Shown here piece by piece: positions 29,824-39,173 of a DNA stretch of 64,000 bases; position 1 is the stretch's first letter, and each line of letters begins with the position of its first letter. The stretch covers positions 1-64,000 of the forward strand of contig NZ_JACJUU010000010.1 of NCBI RefSeq assembly GCF_014237865.1. Direction: 5' to 3'. The stretch is from Pusillimonas minor. Its GTDB lineage: Bacteria; Pseudomonadota; Gammaproteobacteria; Burkholderiales; Burkholderiaceae_B. The notes below the pieces were generated by a model. The model was not told the DNA's origin and made no database searches. It saw nothing but the letters and a program-made list of their open reading frames with translations. The position numbers were made by a program, and so were the translations under genes.

Positions 29824-31020
29824 ATGCTCAAGCACTGTAAGGCCTGTAACCTGCCTGAAACCTACGAGACCATCGAGTTCGACGAGGAAGGTGTCTGCAA
29901 CATCTGCCGCCAGAAGGAATTCAAGGACACCGCGATCGACTGGAACGCCCGCAAGGAACAGCTCGTCAAGCTGGTCGAGCAGTATCGCGGCAAGTATGCC
30001 TACGATTGCATCGTGCCCTTCTCGGGCGGCAAGGACAGCACCTTCACCCTGCTCTACCTGATGAAGGAATTCAAGATCAAGCCGCTGGTGGTGCAGTTCA
30101 ACCACGGCTTCATGCGCCAGGGCCTGCTCAAGAACAACGAGCGCACTTTCCGCAAGCTGGGTGTGGACGTGATCAGCTTCACGCCCAACTGGCAGGTGGT
30201 CAAACGTCTGATGCTGGAGGCTTTGGTACGCAAGGGTGATTTCTGCTGGCACTGCCACACCGGCATCTACTCCTACCCCATGCACCTGGCGATCCAGCAG
30301 CAGGTGCCGCTGATCTTCTGGGGCGAGCCCTCCTCCGAATACACCGCCTACTACGATTACCGCGACGATGAAGTCGAGGAAGTCGACGAGGAAAAGTTCA
30401 ACCGCTCCACCAACCTGGGCATCACCGCCGAGGACATGGCCGGCATGATCTCGGGCGATTTCGATTTTGATCCGCGCGACCTCAAGCCCTTCTCCTATCC
30501 GCCGATGCGCGACTTGAAGAAACTGGGCTACCGCTCCGTGTGCCTGGGCTCCTATATCCCCTGGGACGTGAAGAAGCAGGTCGGCATCATCCAGACTGAA
30601 CTGGGCTGGCAGGGCGACCAGGTCGAGGGTATGCCGTGGAGCGAGTACCCCTACGAGAAGATCGAGTGCCACCTGCAAGGCGTGCGCGACTACATCAAGT
30701 ATCTCAAGCGTGGCTACGGCCGTGTCACCCAGATGACCGCGCTGGACCTGCGCAACAAGCGCATCACCCAGGAAAAAGCACGCGAGCTGATCGACGAGTA
30801 CGAAGGCCGCAAGCCGCCCTCGCTGGTGCTCTTCCTCGAATACCTCGGCATCACCGAAGACGAGTTCAACGCTATCGTCGCCAAGACGGTGGTGCCGCCT
30901 TACGAGCCCAACTTCAACGCCGAGTTCGCGCCCAAGACCGCGGACTTCAGCAACTGGTATCGCGAGCCGGAAGACAACCGCGGCATCCGCCGCAAGGTCG
31001 TTCCGATCGTGAAGGCCTAA
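29824..31020 (+). CDS. N-acetyl sugar amidotransferase (WbuX/PseA/WbpG family)
   Basis: 398 residues. Cys5, Cys8, Cys25 and Cys28 form a zinc-finger-like site, followed by the ATP-pyrophosphatase PP-loop SGGKDS at 67-72. This family converts an acetamido group on a sugar to acetamidino, using ammonia delivered by a glutaminase partner. Campylobacter PseA does this on pseudaminic acid; P. aeruginosa WbpG works with HisH2/HisF2. Both partners follow here. GGAG precedes the ATG. Confidence 0.88.
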   Translation: MLKHCKACNLPETYETIEFDEEGVCNICRQKEFKDTAIDWNARKEQLVKLVEQYRGKYAYDCIVPFSGGKDSTFTLLYLMKEFKIKPLVVQFNHGFMRQGLLKNNERTFRKLGVDVISFTPNWQVVKRLMLEALVRKGDFCWHCHTGIYSYPMHLAIQQQVPLIFWGEPSSEYTAYYDYRDDEVEEVDEEKFNRSTNLGITAEDMAGMISGDFDFDPRDLKPFSYPPMRDLKKLGYRSVCLGSYIPWDVKKQVGIIQTELGWQGDQVEGMPWSEYPYEKIECHLQGVRDYIKYLKRGYGRVTQMTALDLRNKRITQEKARELIDEYEGRKPPSLVLFLEYLGITEDEFNAIVAKTVVPPYEPNFNAEFAPKTADFSNWYREPEDNRGIRRKVVPIVKA

Positions 31021-31047
31021 GCCCAGGTCTGCACAGGCAACCTGATC

Positions 31048-31662
31048 ATGATCGGCATCCTCGATATAGGCATGGGCAACCTGCGCTCGGTGCATAACGC
31101 CGTTTACCAGAACGGCTTCGACCCGGTGGTGGTCCATGCCGCGGCCGAGTTTGACGATCTGACCCATCTGATCCTCCCCGGCGTGGGCAACTTCAGTGCG
31201 GCCGTGCCGGAGATCGACACACGCCAGCTGCGTCAGCCCATCCTCACCTTTGTGGCCAGCGGGCGGCCGCTGCTCGGCACCTGCCTGGGCATGCAGCTGC
31301 TGATGGGCGTGGGCGAGGAAGACGGCATCCACGCCGGCCTGGGCCTGATCCCCGGCCGGGTAACGCGCTTGGCGGGCGAAGGCCTGCGCGTGCCGCACGT
31401 GGGCTGGAACGTGCTCAACATGACGCGCCCCCACCCCATCTACGAGGGCATCAAGAAGGGCCGCGATTTTTACTTCGTGCACAGCTACGCGGCTGTGTGC
31501 GAAGACGGGAACGACCTGCTCGGCAGTACCGAATACGGCGGCCCGGTAACGGCGGTGATTGGCCGCGCCAATGTGGTCGGCATCCAGTTCCACCCGGAGA
31601 AGAGCCAGGTGAACGGCTTGCGCATGATCGAGAATTTTTGCAACTGGGACGGCCGGTGCTGA
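31048..31662 (+). CDS. HisH-like glutaminase subunit of the sugar amidation complex (WbuY/HisH2)
   Basis: 204 residues, class I glutamine amidotransferase. Catalytic Cys79 in LLGTCLGMQ, His182 and Glu184 in FHPEKS are all present, so it should release ammonia from glutamine. Its place between the PP-loop amidotransferase and a modified HisF indicates service to sugar amidation rather than histidine synthesis; no other his genes are present. It overlaps hisF2 by seven bases. Confidence 0.87.
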   Translation: MIGILDIGMGNLRSVHNAVYQNGFDPVVVHAAAEFDDLTHLILPGVGNFSAAVPEIDTRQLRQPILTFVASGRPLLGTCLGMQLLMGVGEEDGIHAGLGLIPGRVTRLAGEGLRVPHVGWNVLNMTRPHPIYEGIKKGRDFYFVHSYAAVCEDGNDLLGSTEYGGPVTAVIGRANVVGIQFHPEKSQVNGLRMIENFCNWDGRC

Positions 31663-32414
31663 AGCGCCGCATCATCCCCGTGCAGTTGCTGGTGAACGGC
31701 CGCCTGGTCAAGACCCGGCAATTTGCCGACTGGCGCGACGTCGGCGACCCGGTCAAGAGCTCGGCCGTGTACAACTCGCAATACGCCGACGAACTGATTT
31801 TCCTCAACATCGCACGCGACCGCGCCTCCGTGCAGCCGCTGGCCGAGCTGATGCAGAAGGTCTCGCAGGAATGCTTCATGCCGCTTGCCGTGGGCGGCGG
31901 CATCCACACGCTTCAAGACGCTGCTTACCTGATTCAGAACGGCGCGGACAAGGTCGTCATCAACAGCGCGGCCTACAGGGATCGTGAAGCGATCAGCCGC
32001 ATCGCCGATCGCTTCGGCACGCAGGCGGTGGTCGTGGGCATTGATGCAAAACGTGAGGGCGCGGGCTACGCGGCGGTATCTGCCAGCGCCAGCCGGCATG
32101 AGCCTGTCCCTCTTGATGAGCACATCCGCGCCTGCGAAGCCGCCGGCGCCGGCGAGTTCCTGATCCAGTCGGTTGACCAGGACGGTACGATGGAAGGTTT
32201 CGACCTGCCCCTGCTGCGCCTGGCCTGCGCTGTGGCTAAGGTGCCGGTGATCGGCTGCGGTGGCTCCGGCCACTACAACCACCTCAAGGAGGCCTTCCTT
32301 GAAACGGAGGTCAGCGCACTGGCCTGCGGCAGCCTGTTCAATTTCTCCGACAGCAACCCGCTGCGCGCCAAGGCGTTTCTCAGCAACTACGGCCTGCAAT
32401 TCAAGGTCGTCTGA
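31656..32414 (+). CDS. HisF-like subunit of the sugar amidation complex (WbuZ/HisF2)
   Basis: 252 residues from GTG 31656, inside the HisH end. It is a TIM barrel aligning with HisF. The general acid Asp130 (GIDAKR) is kept, but Asp11, essential for imidazole-glycerol-phosphate formation, is Leu: the N-terminus reads RRIIPVQLLVNGRLVK instead of RIIxCLDVKDGRVVK. This fits the WbuZ group, which acts as an ammonia conduit between HisH2 and WbuX. It cannot be expected to replace true HisF. Confidence 0.87.
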   Translation: MLKRRIIPVQLLVNGRLVKTRQFADWRDVGDPVKSSAVYNSQYADELIFLNIARDRASVQPLAELMQKVSQECFMPLAVGGGIHTLQDAAYLIQNGADKVVINSAAYRDREAISRIADRFGTQAVVVGIDAKREGAGYAAVSASASRHEPVPLDEHIRACEAAGAGEFLIQSVDQDGTMEGFDLPLLRLACAVAKVPVIGCGGSGHYNHLKEAFLETEVSALACGSLFNFSDSNPLRAKAFLSNYGLQFKVV

Positions 32415-32419
32415 ACCCC

Positions 32420-32965
32420 ATGATTCTCGACAAAACCCTGCAAACCCCGCGCCTGAGTCTGCGCATGATGAGCGCGGCCGATGCCAGCGAGGCCTACCTC
32501 GGCTGGATGCGCGACCCGGTGGTGAACCAGTATCTGGAAAGCCGCTTTTCCGTGCCCGCAAGCACACAGGACCTAGTCCGCTTCATCGAGTACGTCAACG
32601 CCAGCTCCGACAGCCTGTTGCTCGGCATCTTCCTGCGCGAGGACGGCAGCCATATCGGCAACATCAAAATCGGCCCGGTGGTTACGCGCCATGCGCGTGC
32701 GGAACTGGGCTACCTGATCGGTGACCGCAATGCCTGGGGCAAGGGCTATGGCAGCGAAGCGATCCGCGAAGTGGCCCGTTACGGTATCGAGGAACTAGGC
32801 ATGGCGAAAATTACTGCAGGTATCTACGAAACGAACATTGGCTCGGCGAAGGCGCTTCTCAAGGCGGGCTTTAAGCTTGAGGCGACTATTTCATCACACG
32901 TCATCTGTAATGGTCGGCGCCTTGCCTCACAGCTATACGGTCTGGATGCGCCGGTGCGCACGTGA
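32420..32965 (+). CDS. GNAT-family N-acetyltransferase (PseH candidate)
   Basis: 181 residues. RimJ/RimL-type GNAT: LQTPRLSLRMMSAAD at the start, then HIGNIKIG and RNAWGKGYGSEAIRE, the acetyl-CoA pyrophosphate loop. The strand order resembles PseH enzymes that acetylate the 4-amino group of the PseC product. It is the last gene of the nonulosonic-acid block and lies after the amidation trio. Assignment as PseH competes with the GNAT at 28355. Confidence 0.8.
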   Translation: MILDKTLQTPRLSLRMMSAADASEAYLGWMRDPVVNQYLESRFSVPASTQDLVRFIEYVNASSDSLLLGIFLREDGSHIGNIKIGPVVTRHARAELGYLIGDRNAWGKGYGSEAIREVARYGIEELGMAKITAGIYETNIGSAKALLKAGFKLEATISSHVICNGRRLASQLYGLDAPVRT

Positions 32966-33091
32966 GCGCAGCAGGTAAGATGGTCCACGATATTGGTTAC
33001 ACCGTAAGAATGTCCATAAATAACATCCATTGGAAGCGTCATGCAGTGCTGATGCATGGCATGCCGGTACCAGCATAGAAGAGCCTAAACC

Positions 33092-34729
33092 ATGTTTTCG
33101 AATATTTCACAGAAAGTGATGTGGCGCTTGCGCCGATTGGCTAACCTGCCCGTCTTACTTCGCTTCCGTGCACACAACCGCAATGTGTTCGGCGCCGGCA
33201 GCAACCGGGGTGGCGACGCCCCCATCATGCTGATGGAGCTGAACACTATGCACTCGGCGCACATCGCCTATGCCTATCTCGCCGACGAAATGGCAAAAAG
33301 TCGTGGCGCTCAGATCAAGGCTTACGCACCGCGCGCGCTCAAGGGTATCAAGCAGAAACTGTCCTTCCGTCTTAAGGCCCTCTTGGGGTGGGCGCATTTC
33401 GGCACCTACAAGTCTTTCGGGGCAAACGAATTCCTTGAGATCAATCTTACGGGCGACCAACGTGAGCGCGCGAGGCTTCTGTATGAAGAGACCCTGCCGC
33501 GTCTGCAAAGTACACGTGACGTGGAAGACATGCATATCAAGGGCGTATGGATCGGCGATCTGGTATACGACACTTATCTGATGTCTCAGCTCAAGCCCAC
33601 CATTAATCCGGCAGGAGAGGACTTCAAGCAGTTTCTGCTGGAGTCCCTTGAGCTCTATACCTTCTGGGATGATTACCTCAACGAACACAACGTGTGTGGC
33701 GTCAACGTCAGCCACTGTGTGTACAATCTGGCCATCCCTCTGCGCCTGGCCGTGTACCGGGATATTCCGGCTTTCCAGGCCAATGTAACGCACGTCTACC
33801 GCCTGAGCCGTGACAATCTCTTTGCCTACAACGACTTCTTCCATTTTCGTGAGCGCTTCGCCGAACTCCCTGAGGACGTGCGCGAAGCAGGCCTCGCCTT
33901 GGCACAGCGGCGCATCCAGCGGCGCTTCTCCGGAGAGGTGGGCGTGGATATGGCCTACTCAACAAAGTCAGCTTATGTGGCGCCCAAACACTCGCGCCTG
34001 CTGAGGGCATCGGACAAGAAGAAGATCCTCATCGCCACGCACTGTTTCTTTGATAGCCCGCACAGCTACGGAAAGAACATCTTTCCCGATTTTTATGAGT
34101 GGCTGGAGTTTCTGGGCAAGATGACTGAATGTACTGACTATGATTGGTATGTGAAGACTCACCCCGATTTCCTGCCCGGGACTAAGGAAATCATTGACAG
34201 CTTCGTTGCGCGCTATCCCAAGTTTACCTTGCTGCCAGCAGACGCTTCACACCACCAGATCATCGCCGAGGGCATTAACTTTGCCCTTACCTCGTACGGC
34301 ACGATCGCGTTTGAGTACGCGGCCTTGGGCATCCCGGTTATAAACGCGTCGATGAACAACCCGCACATCGCTTATGATTTCAACCTGCACCCGCCAGACC
34401 CGGACACCTACCGTAGTATGTTGCTCGATCTGGATAAGCTTGACTTTCACATCGATACGCGCCAAGTCTACGAATACTATTTTATGCGACACATTTATAA
34501 CACTGAGGATATCTTCTTCGAGGACTACGAAAAATTTATTCAAGATATCGGCGGCTACAACGCGCAATTCACTTACTTGGCGTACAAAAAGTGGCTCGCT
34601 GAGTGGACACCAAATAGGCATGAGAAGATTGTGAGCGCATTGCACTCATTCGTGGCATCTGGCAAGTTCCGCATGGACTACACGTTCTACGGCCAGGAGT
34701 TTTCGGTGGTATCTCTCGGAGACAAGTAA
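33092..34729 (+). CDS. Large GT-B glycosyltransferase-like protein (capsule biosynthesis type)
   Basis: 545 residues, no membrane helices apparent. The C-terminal half ([42 protein letters not shown]) matches the donor-binding half of capsule GT-B enzymes of the KpsC/KpsS and polysialyltransferase-like type. The N-terminal half is unlike common families. It stands after a 126-base gap, the longest in this part of the operon, that could hold an internal promoter (TTGGTT at 32993 with ATAAAT at 33016, weak). It may transfer the CMP-nonulosonic acid or the CDP-sugar made downstream. Confidence 0.6.
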   Translation: MFSNISQKVMWRLRRLANLPVLLRFRAHNRNVFGAGSNRGGDAPIMLMELNTMHSAHIAYAYLADEMAKSRGAQIKAYAPRALKGIKQKLSFRLKALLGWAHFGTYKSFGANEFLEINLTGDQRERARLLYEETLPRLQSTRDVEDMHIKGVWIGDLVYDTYLMSQLKPTINPAGEDFKQFLLESLELYTFWDDYLNEHNVCGVNVSHCVYNLAIPLRLAVYRDIPAFQANVTHVYRLSRDNLFAYNDFFHFRERFAELPEDVREAGLALAQRRIQRRFSGEVGVDMAYSTKSAYVAPKHSRLLRASDKKKILIATHCFFDSPHSYGKNIFPDFYEWLEFLGKMTECTDYDWYVKTHPDFLPGTKEIIDSFVARYPKFTLLPADASHHQIIAEGINFALTSYGTIAFEYAALGIPVINASMNNPHIAYDFNLHPPDPDTYRSMLLDLDKLDFHIDTRQVYEYYFMRHIYNTEDIFFEDYEKFIQDIGGYNAQFTYLAYKKWLAEWTPNRHEKIVSALHSFVASGKFRMDYTFYGQEFSVVSLGDK

Positions 34730-35502
34730 TGATCGCAGTAATCCTCGCCGGTGGCTTAGGTACCCGTATCTCCGAAGAGACGCATTTAAAGCCCAAGCCG
34801 ATGATAGAGATAGGCGGCAAGCCCATTCTTTGGCACATCATGAAGACCTACTCGGCCCATGGGGTTAACAACTTCATAATCTGCTGCGGTTACAAGGGCT
34901 ACTTGATCAAGGAGTACTTTGCCAACTACTTTCTGCACATGTCCGACGTCACTTTTGACATGCATAACAACCAGATGGAAGTGCACCAACGTAAGGCTGA
35001 GCCGTGGCGCGTCACCCTTGTCGACACCGGCGACGGTACGATGACCGGTGGGCGCTTGAAGCGCGTGGCTGATTACCTGAAGAATGAAGAATTATTCTGT
35101 TTCACTTATGGCGACGGCCTCTCAGATTTGGACATCTCTGGTGAGATCGCTTTCCATAAGCAACACGGCAAGCTCGCGACAGTTACTGCAGTGCAGCCCC
35201 CCGGTCGCTACGGCGCGCTTAGTATGCAGGACGATGCTGTGACCGGTTTCACAGAAAAGCCACGTGGCGATGGCGCACGTATCAACGGCGGGTTCTTCAT
35301 TCTCTCGCCCAAGTGCCTCGACCTAATCGCTGATGACAAGACCAGTTGGGAGGGCGAACCCCTTTCAGAGCTCGCCGTCCGGGGCGAGCTAATGGCTTTC
35401 CATCACGACGGATTTTGGCAGCCTATGGACACTCTACGCGAGAAGAACTTGCTTGAAGAGTTGTGGGCCTCAGGCAAGGCGCCTTGGAAGGTTTGGCAAT
35501 GA
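34729..35502 (+). CDS. rfbF: Glucose-1-phosphate cytidylyltransferase
   Basis: 257 residues. [20 protein letters not shown] and [12 protein letters not shown] are the RfbF (DdhA) signatures. It makes CDP-glucose, the substrate of RfbG. Its start codon overlaps the preceding stop by one base and its stop overlaps rfbG by four. rfbH, needed for 3,6-dideoxyhexoses, is absent, so the pathway keeps the 3-hydroxyl region for another change. Confidence 0.92.
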   Translation: MIAVILAGGLGTRISEETHLKPKPMIEIGGKPILWHIMKTYSAHGVNNFIICCGYKGYLIKEYFANYFLHMSDVTFDMHNNQMEVHQRKAEPWRVTLVDTGDGTMTGGRLKRVADYLKNEELFCFTYGDGLSDLDISGEIAFHKQHGKLATVTAVQPPGRYGALSMQDDAVTGFTEKPRGDGARINGGFFILSPKCLDLIADDKTSWEGEPLSELAVRGELMAFHHDGFWQPMDTLREKNLLEELWASGKAPWKVWQ

Positions 35503-36557
35503 ATCGTGATTTCTGGCGTGGCAAAAAAGTTTTCGTGACCGGGCATACTGGCTTTAAGGGTGGGTGGCTTTCGCTTTGGCTCACCGATATGGGCGCGCAG
35601 GTATATGGCTATGCCCTAGCGCCGGCAACTACGCCAAATTTGTTTACGACAGCGAAGATCGCTAATCGTCTGGCCGCCAGCACGATTGCAGACATCCGCG
35701 ATGCCGCAACCCTGCAGATAGCGTTGCAGGCGGCACAGCCGGAGATCGTTTTTCACCTTGCTGCTCAACCGCTGGTACGCCACTCCTATCAGGCGCCGGT
35801 CGAGACCTACGCAGTCAATGTCATGGGCACGGTCAATTTGTTTGAGGCGGTGCGTAACGTTGCCAGTGTGCGTTCGGTGGTGAATGTCACCACCGACAAA
35901 TGTTACGATAATCGCGAAAGGAAGGAGCCTTACGCCGAGGAGGACGCGCTCGGCGGTTACGACCCTTATTCCAGCAGTAAGGCGTGCTCCGAATTGGTTA
36001 CCTCGGCTTACCGAAGCTCTTTCATGGAGTCACTCTCCGTTGGCCTCGCCAGCGCGCGTGCTGGCAATGTAATAGGTGGCGGAGATTGGTCGAACGATAG
36101 GCTCTTGCCGGACTTTCTGCGTGCTATTGATATGGGCAAGACCCTTGTGGTCCGTTATCCTGGTGCGGTACGCCCTTGGCAGCATGTGCTGGAACCGCTA
36201 TCTGGTTATTTGTGCGTTGCTGAGCGCATGGCTGTCGATGCGCATTTCGCCCAGGCTTGGAATTTCGGTCCGGACGAAAAGGACGCGCGGTCCGTAGGGT
36301 GGATCGTTGACAAGTTGTGTCGTAGTATTCCGGGCGCCGCCTGGCAACGAGAGACGGCGCCGCAGCCGCACGAAGCGGGTACGCTTAAGCTTGATAGCGC
36401 CAAAGCCCATAAAATGCTTGGTTGGCGGCCACGTTGGTGCCTAGATACCGCGCTGGATCAAACTGTGGCCTGGCATCAGGCTTGGAGGGGCGGCGACGAC
36501 ATGCGGGCCTTCAGCCTTGCACAAGTGCGTGAATACCTAGAGACGCCCGTACAATGA
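35499..36557 (+). CDS. rfbG: CDP-glucose 4,6-dehydratase
   Basis: 352 residues from ATG 35499. GHTGFKGGW at 15-23 is the RfbG NAD-binding loop, VTTDKCYDN holds the catalytic Thr-Asp-Lys, and [12 protein letters not shown] the Tyr and Lys. It makes CDP-4-keto-6-deoxyglucose. Four-base overlaps on both sides put it in one translational unit with rfbF and the epimerase. Confidence 0.92.
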   Translation: MNRDFWRGKKVFVTGHTGFKGGWLSLWLTDMGAQVYGYALAPATTPNLFTTAKIANRLAASTIADIRDAATLQIALQAAQPEIVFHLAAQPLVRHSYQAPVETYAVNVMGTVNLFEAVRNVASVRSVVNVTTDKCYDNRERKEPYAEEDALGGYDPYSSSKACSELVTSAYRSSFMESLSVGLASARAGNVIGGGDWSNDRLLPDFLRAIDMGKTLVVRYPGAVRPWQHVLEPLSGYLCVAERMAVDAHFAQAWNFGPDEKDARSVGWIVDKLCRSIPGAAWQRETAPQPHEAGTLKLDSAKAHKMLGWRPRWCLDTALDQTVAWHQAWRGGDDMRAFSLAQVREYLETPVQ

Positions 36558-37117
36558 GTGCGCGTTTCGATATTGCTGCTACAGCATTGCCCGGCCTAAA
36601 CGTGCTGACACGTACGCATATTGGTGACAGTCGGGGTTGGTTTGAACGCATATTCTGCGTCGAAGAGTTGCAAGAGGTGCTGGGCAAGCGCAGCGTAGTA
36701 CAGATCAACCGTACCCTGACGCTACAGAGGGGCAGCGTGCGCGGCATGCATTTCCAGCATGCGCCAAGTGCCGAGATGAAGTTCGTCTCTTGTCTGCATG
36801 GCGAAGTCTTCGATGTGGCCGTGGACCTGCGTCCGGAGTCAGCCACTTTTTTGCAATGGCATGCCGAGTTGCTGAGCGCCCACAACCGCAAGACGCTGGC
36901 GATCCCCGAGGGATTCGCCCACGGTTTCCAGACCCTTACAGACAATTGTGAAATGTTTTATCTCCATACTGCCGCCTATAACCCCTCTGCTGAAGATGGG
37001 CTGAGCCCGAAGGACCCAGCGCTGGCCATTGCGTGGCCACTGCCGCTGACCGAGCTGTCCGCGCGCGATGCCGGCCATCCTATGATTGCTGCCGGTTTCA
37101 GGGGGGTGCGGCTATGA
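36554..37117 (+). CDS. RmlC-like cupin sugar epimerase acting in a CDP-sugar pathway
   Basis: 187 residues. The RmlC-type catalytic His66 in VRGMHFQ, Asp91 in VAVDLR and Tyr142 in AAYNPSAEDG are present. Such enzymes epimerise C3 and/or C5 of 4-keto-6-deoxy sugar nucleotides. Since it is locked between rfbG and a C-methyltransferase gene, its substrate is probably CDP-4-keto-6-deoxyglucose and not a dTDP-sugar; rmlA and rmlD are absent nearby. Product stereochemistry cannot be told. Confidence 0.8.
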   Translation: MSARFDIAATALPGLNVLTRTHIGDSRGWFERIFCVEELQEVLGKRSVVQINRTLTLQRGSVRGMHFQHAPSAEMKFVSCLHGEVFDVAVDLRPESATFLQWHAELLSAHNRKTLAIPEGFAHGFQTLTDNCEMFYLHTAAYNPSAEDGLSPKDPALAIAWPLPLTELSARDAGHPMIAAGFRGVRL

Positions 37118-38340
37118 AATGCCGCCACTGTGCAAATGAGCTCAACCTGCTGTTGGTTGATTTGGGCAGCGCACCGCCATCAAACTCCTATCTGACCGAG
37201 CGTGCACTGCATGCGCCCGAGAAGTGGTTCCCGCTGCGTGTGTTGGTGTGTGATCAATGCTGGTTGGCCCAGACTGAAGATTTTGCTCAGGCTGATGAGT
37301 TGTTCGATGCCGACTACGCCTACTTCAGTGGCTTCTCCGCCAGTTGGTTGGCGCATGCTGAGCGCTACGTCACCGATATGACGGCTTTGTTGGGTTTAAA
37401 TGCGAATTCTCATGTGGTTGAAATTGCTGCCAATGACGGCTATTTGCTTCAGTATGTTCTGGCGCGCGGGATCCCGTGCGCCGGCGTTGAACCGACTGCC
37501 AGTACCGCGGCGGCGGCGCGTTCCAAGGGCATTCCTATTATCAAGGAGTTCTTCGGTGTGTCTCTTGCGCAACAAATGGCAAGTCAGGGTAAGCAGGCCG
37601 ACTTGATGGTGGCTAACAATGTTCTGGCGCATGTGCCAGACATCAACGATTTCGTGGCTGGCTTTGCCGTTTTGCTCAAAGATGATGGCGTAGCGACCTT
37701 CGAGTTCCCGCACTTGCTGAAATTGCTCGCGGAGGCCCAGTTCGACACCATTTATCACGAGCACTTTTCCTATCTTTCCCTAACCGCTGTGCAACGTATC
37801 TTCCGCGCTAATGGGCTGGAGGTGTTTCGTGTTGATGAGCTAAACACGCATGGCGGTAGTCTGCGCGTGTTTGCCCAGCGAAGCGATATGGGAGTGCGTG
37901 CCATCGAAGCTAGCGTCGCCGCCGTGCTGGAGCAGGAAGTCGCAGCCGGCATGCTACAGGCCGGGTACTATCGGGATTTTCAGGCTCGTGCGGACCGTAT
38001 TAAGCATGAGTTAATGCACTTCCTGATTAACGCGGAGCGTGCGGGCAAGACTGTTGCTGCCTATGGGGCAGCCGCTAAGGGCAATACCCTGCTCAACTAC
38101 GCGGGCATCCGTCCAGATCTTGTGGCCTTCGTGGTGGACCGTAATCCGGCCAAACAGGGGAAGTACATGCCGGGCAGCCGAATTCCCATCGTTAATGAGA
38201 ACACGCTTAAGGCGTCGAAGCCCGATTACGTTCTAATTCTTCCATGGAATCTCAGGACCGAGCTTGCACAGCAGTTGGCCTACACCAAGGGTTGGGGCGG
38301 TAAGCTCGTCACCGCTGTGCCGAATCTCCAGATCGTATGA
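37114..38340 (+). CDS. Sugar C-methyltransferase (TylCIII/TcaB9-like)
   Basis: 408 residues from ATG 37114. An N-terminal zinc site (Cys3, Cys6, Cys46, Cys49), a SAM domain (VEIAANDGYLLQ) and YHEHFSY, the Glu-His pair that is catalytic in TcaB9, are followed by the Methyltransf_14-type C-terminal domain (AYGAAAKGNTLLNY). These enzymes methylate C3 of 4-keto sugar nucleotides. Here the substrate should be the CDP-4-keto-6-deoxyhexose from the preceding enzymes, giving a 3-C-methyl branched sugar. ATGA overlap upstream. Confidence 0.83.
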   Translation: MKCRHCANELNLLLVDLGSAPPSNSYLTERALHAPEKWFPLRVLVCDQCWLAQTEDFAQADELFDADYAYFSGFSASWLAHAERYVTDMTALLGLNANSHVVEIAANDGYLLQYVLARGIPCAGVEPTASTAAAARSKGIPIIKEFFGVSLAQQMASQGKQADLMVANNVLAHVPDINDFVAGFAVLLKDDGVATFEFPHLLKLLAEAQFDTIYHEHFSYLSLTAVQRIFRANGLEVFRVDELNTHGGSLRVFAQRSDMGVRAIEASVAAVLEQEVAAGMLQAGYYRDFQARADRIKHELMHFLINAERAGKTVAAYGAAAKGNTLLNYAGIRPDLVAFVVDRNPAKQGKYMPGSRIPIVNENTLKASKPDYVLILPWNLRTELAQQLAYTKGWGGKLVTAVPNLQIV

Positions 38341-39173
38341 AGAAGCGTATCCTGCTCACAGGTGCAACTGGATTTGTTGGCCGACAAATTTTTGCCGCGC
38401 TTTGCAAGGCAGACATCGACTTGATTTTGGTAGTCCGCGACAGTAGCGAGTCGCGCTTACTGCAGGCCGGTGTGGCGGACATTGTGCGCACTGCGGATCT
38501 CTTTAAAGAAAGCGTCGAGTGGTGGGCCGCCGCCTGCCAAGGCGTGGATATAGTGATACACGCCGCTTGGTATGCCGAGCCGGGTGTGTATATGCAGTCA
38601 CCGAAGAATCTGGATTGCCTTGCCGGGACATTGAACTTGGCGGCCGGATGCGCGCGGGCTGACGTGCGACGCTTCATCGGTATCGGCTCTTGTTCAGAGT
38701 ACGATATGAGGGGCGGCCATCTTTCGATCGACACACCTTTACGCCCCGTCACGCCGTATGGGGGAGCTAAGGCTGCAGCCTTCTTGGCCTTGTCTACAAT
38801 ATTGCCGCAGCAAGGCGTCGAATTCGTTTGGGCGCGGCTTTTCTATCTCTATGGCGAAGGTGAGGATGTGCGTCGCTTGGTGCCTTATTTGCGCGCTCGT
38901 CTATCCGCTGGTGAACCGGTAGAGCTGACTAGCGGTACGCAAATCCGCGATTATCTTGATGTTGTCGATGCCGGTGCGCAGATTGCGTCGCTTGCATTGG
39001 GAACGGTGACTGGATCTGTCAACATTTGCTCCGGACATGCGCAGACCGTGCGAGAGCTAGCCGAGCGGATTGCCGACGAATACGGTCGCCGCGATTTGCT
39101 GCGGTTCGGGGCGCGTGCTGACAATCATTTCGATCCGCCCTGCGTGGTCGGCATACGGAGTGCAGCATGCTGA
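38337..39173 (+). CDS. NAD-dependent epimerase/dehydratase, likely 4-ketoreductase
   Basis: 278 residues, extended SDR. GATGFVGRQI near residue 8 binds NAD(P); SCSEYD and PYGGAKAA carry Ser, Tyr and Lys. It is shorter than true 4,6-dehydratases and lies right after the C-methyltransferase, where CDP- and dTDP-branched sugar pathways place the 4-ketoreductase. It would yield the final CDP-3-C-methyl-6-deoxyhexose. It overlaps both neighbours by a few bases. Confidence 0.78.
   Translation: MKKRILLTGATGFVGRQIFAALCKADIDLILVVRDSSESRLLQAGVADIVRTADLFKESVEWWAAACQGVDIVIHAAWYAEPGVYMQSPKNLDCLAGTLNLAAGCARADVRRFIGIGSCSEYDMRGGHLSIDTPLRPVTPYGGAKAAAFLALSTILPQQGVEFVWARLFYLYGEGEDVRRLVPYLRARLSAGEPVELTSGTQIRDYLDVVDAGAQIASLALGTVTGSVNICSGHAQTVRELAERIADEYGRRDLLRFGARADNHFDPPCVVGIRSAAC

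Noticed and set aside
28729-31593. A 954-codon minus-strand open frame
   Set aside because: It lies opposite the transaminase, GNAT and amidotransferase genes, has no recognisable domain, and such long antisense frames are common in GC-rich DNA with strong codon bias.
31656-32414. True histidine-biosynthesis HisF
   Set aside because: Asp11 is Leu, and the HisH partner and the PP-loop protein place it in the sugar-amidation group.
37852-37859. GGCGGTAG, the core of an ops element, inside the C-methyltransferase gene (and again at 39659-39666)
   Set aside because: Both lack the following CGTG, lie inside coding sequence in common codons, and no new transcript start is expected there, so they are probably chance.
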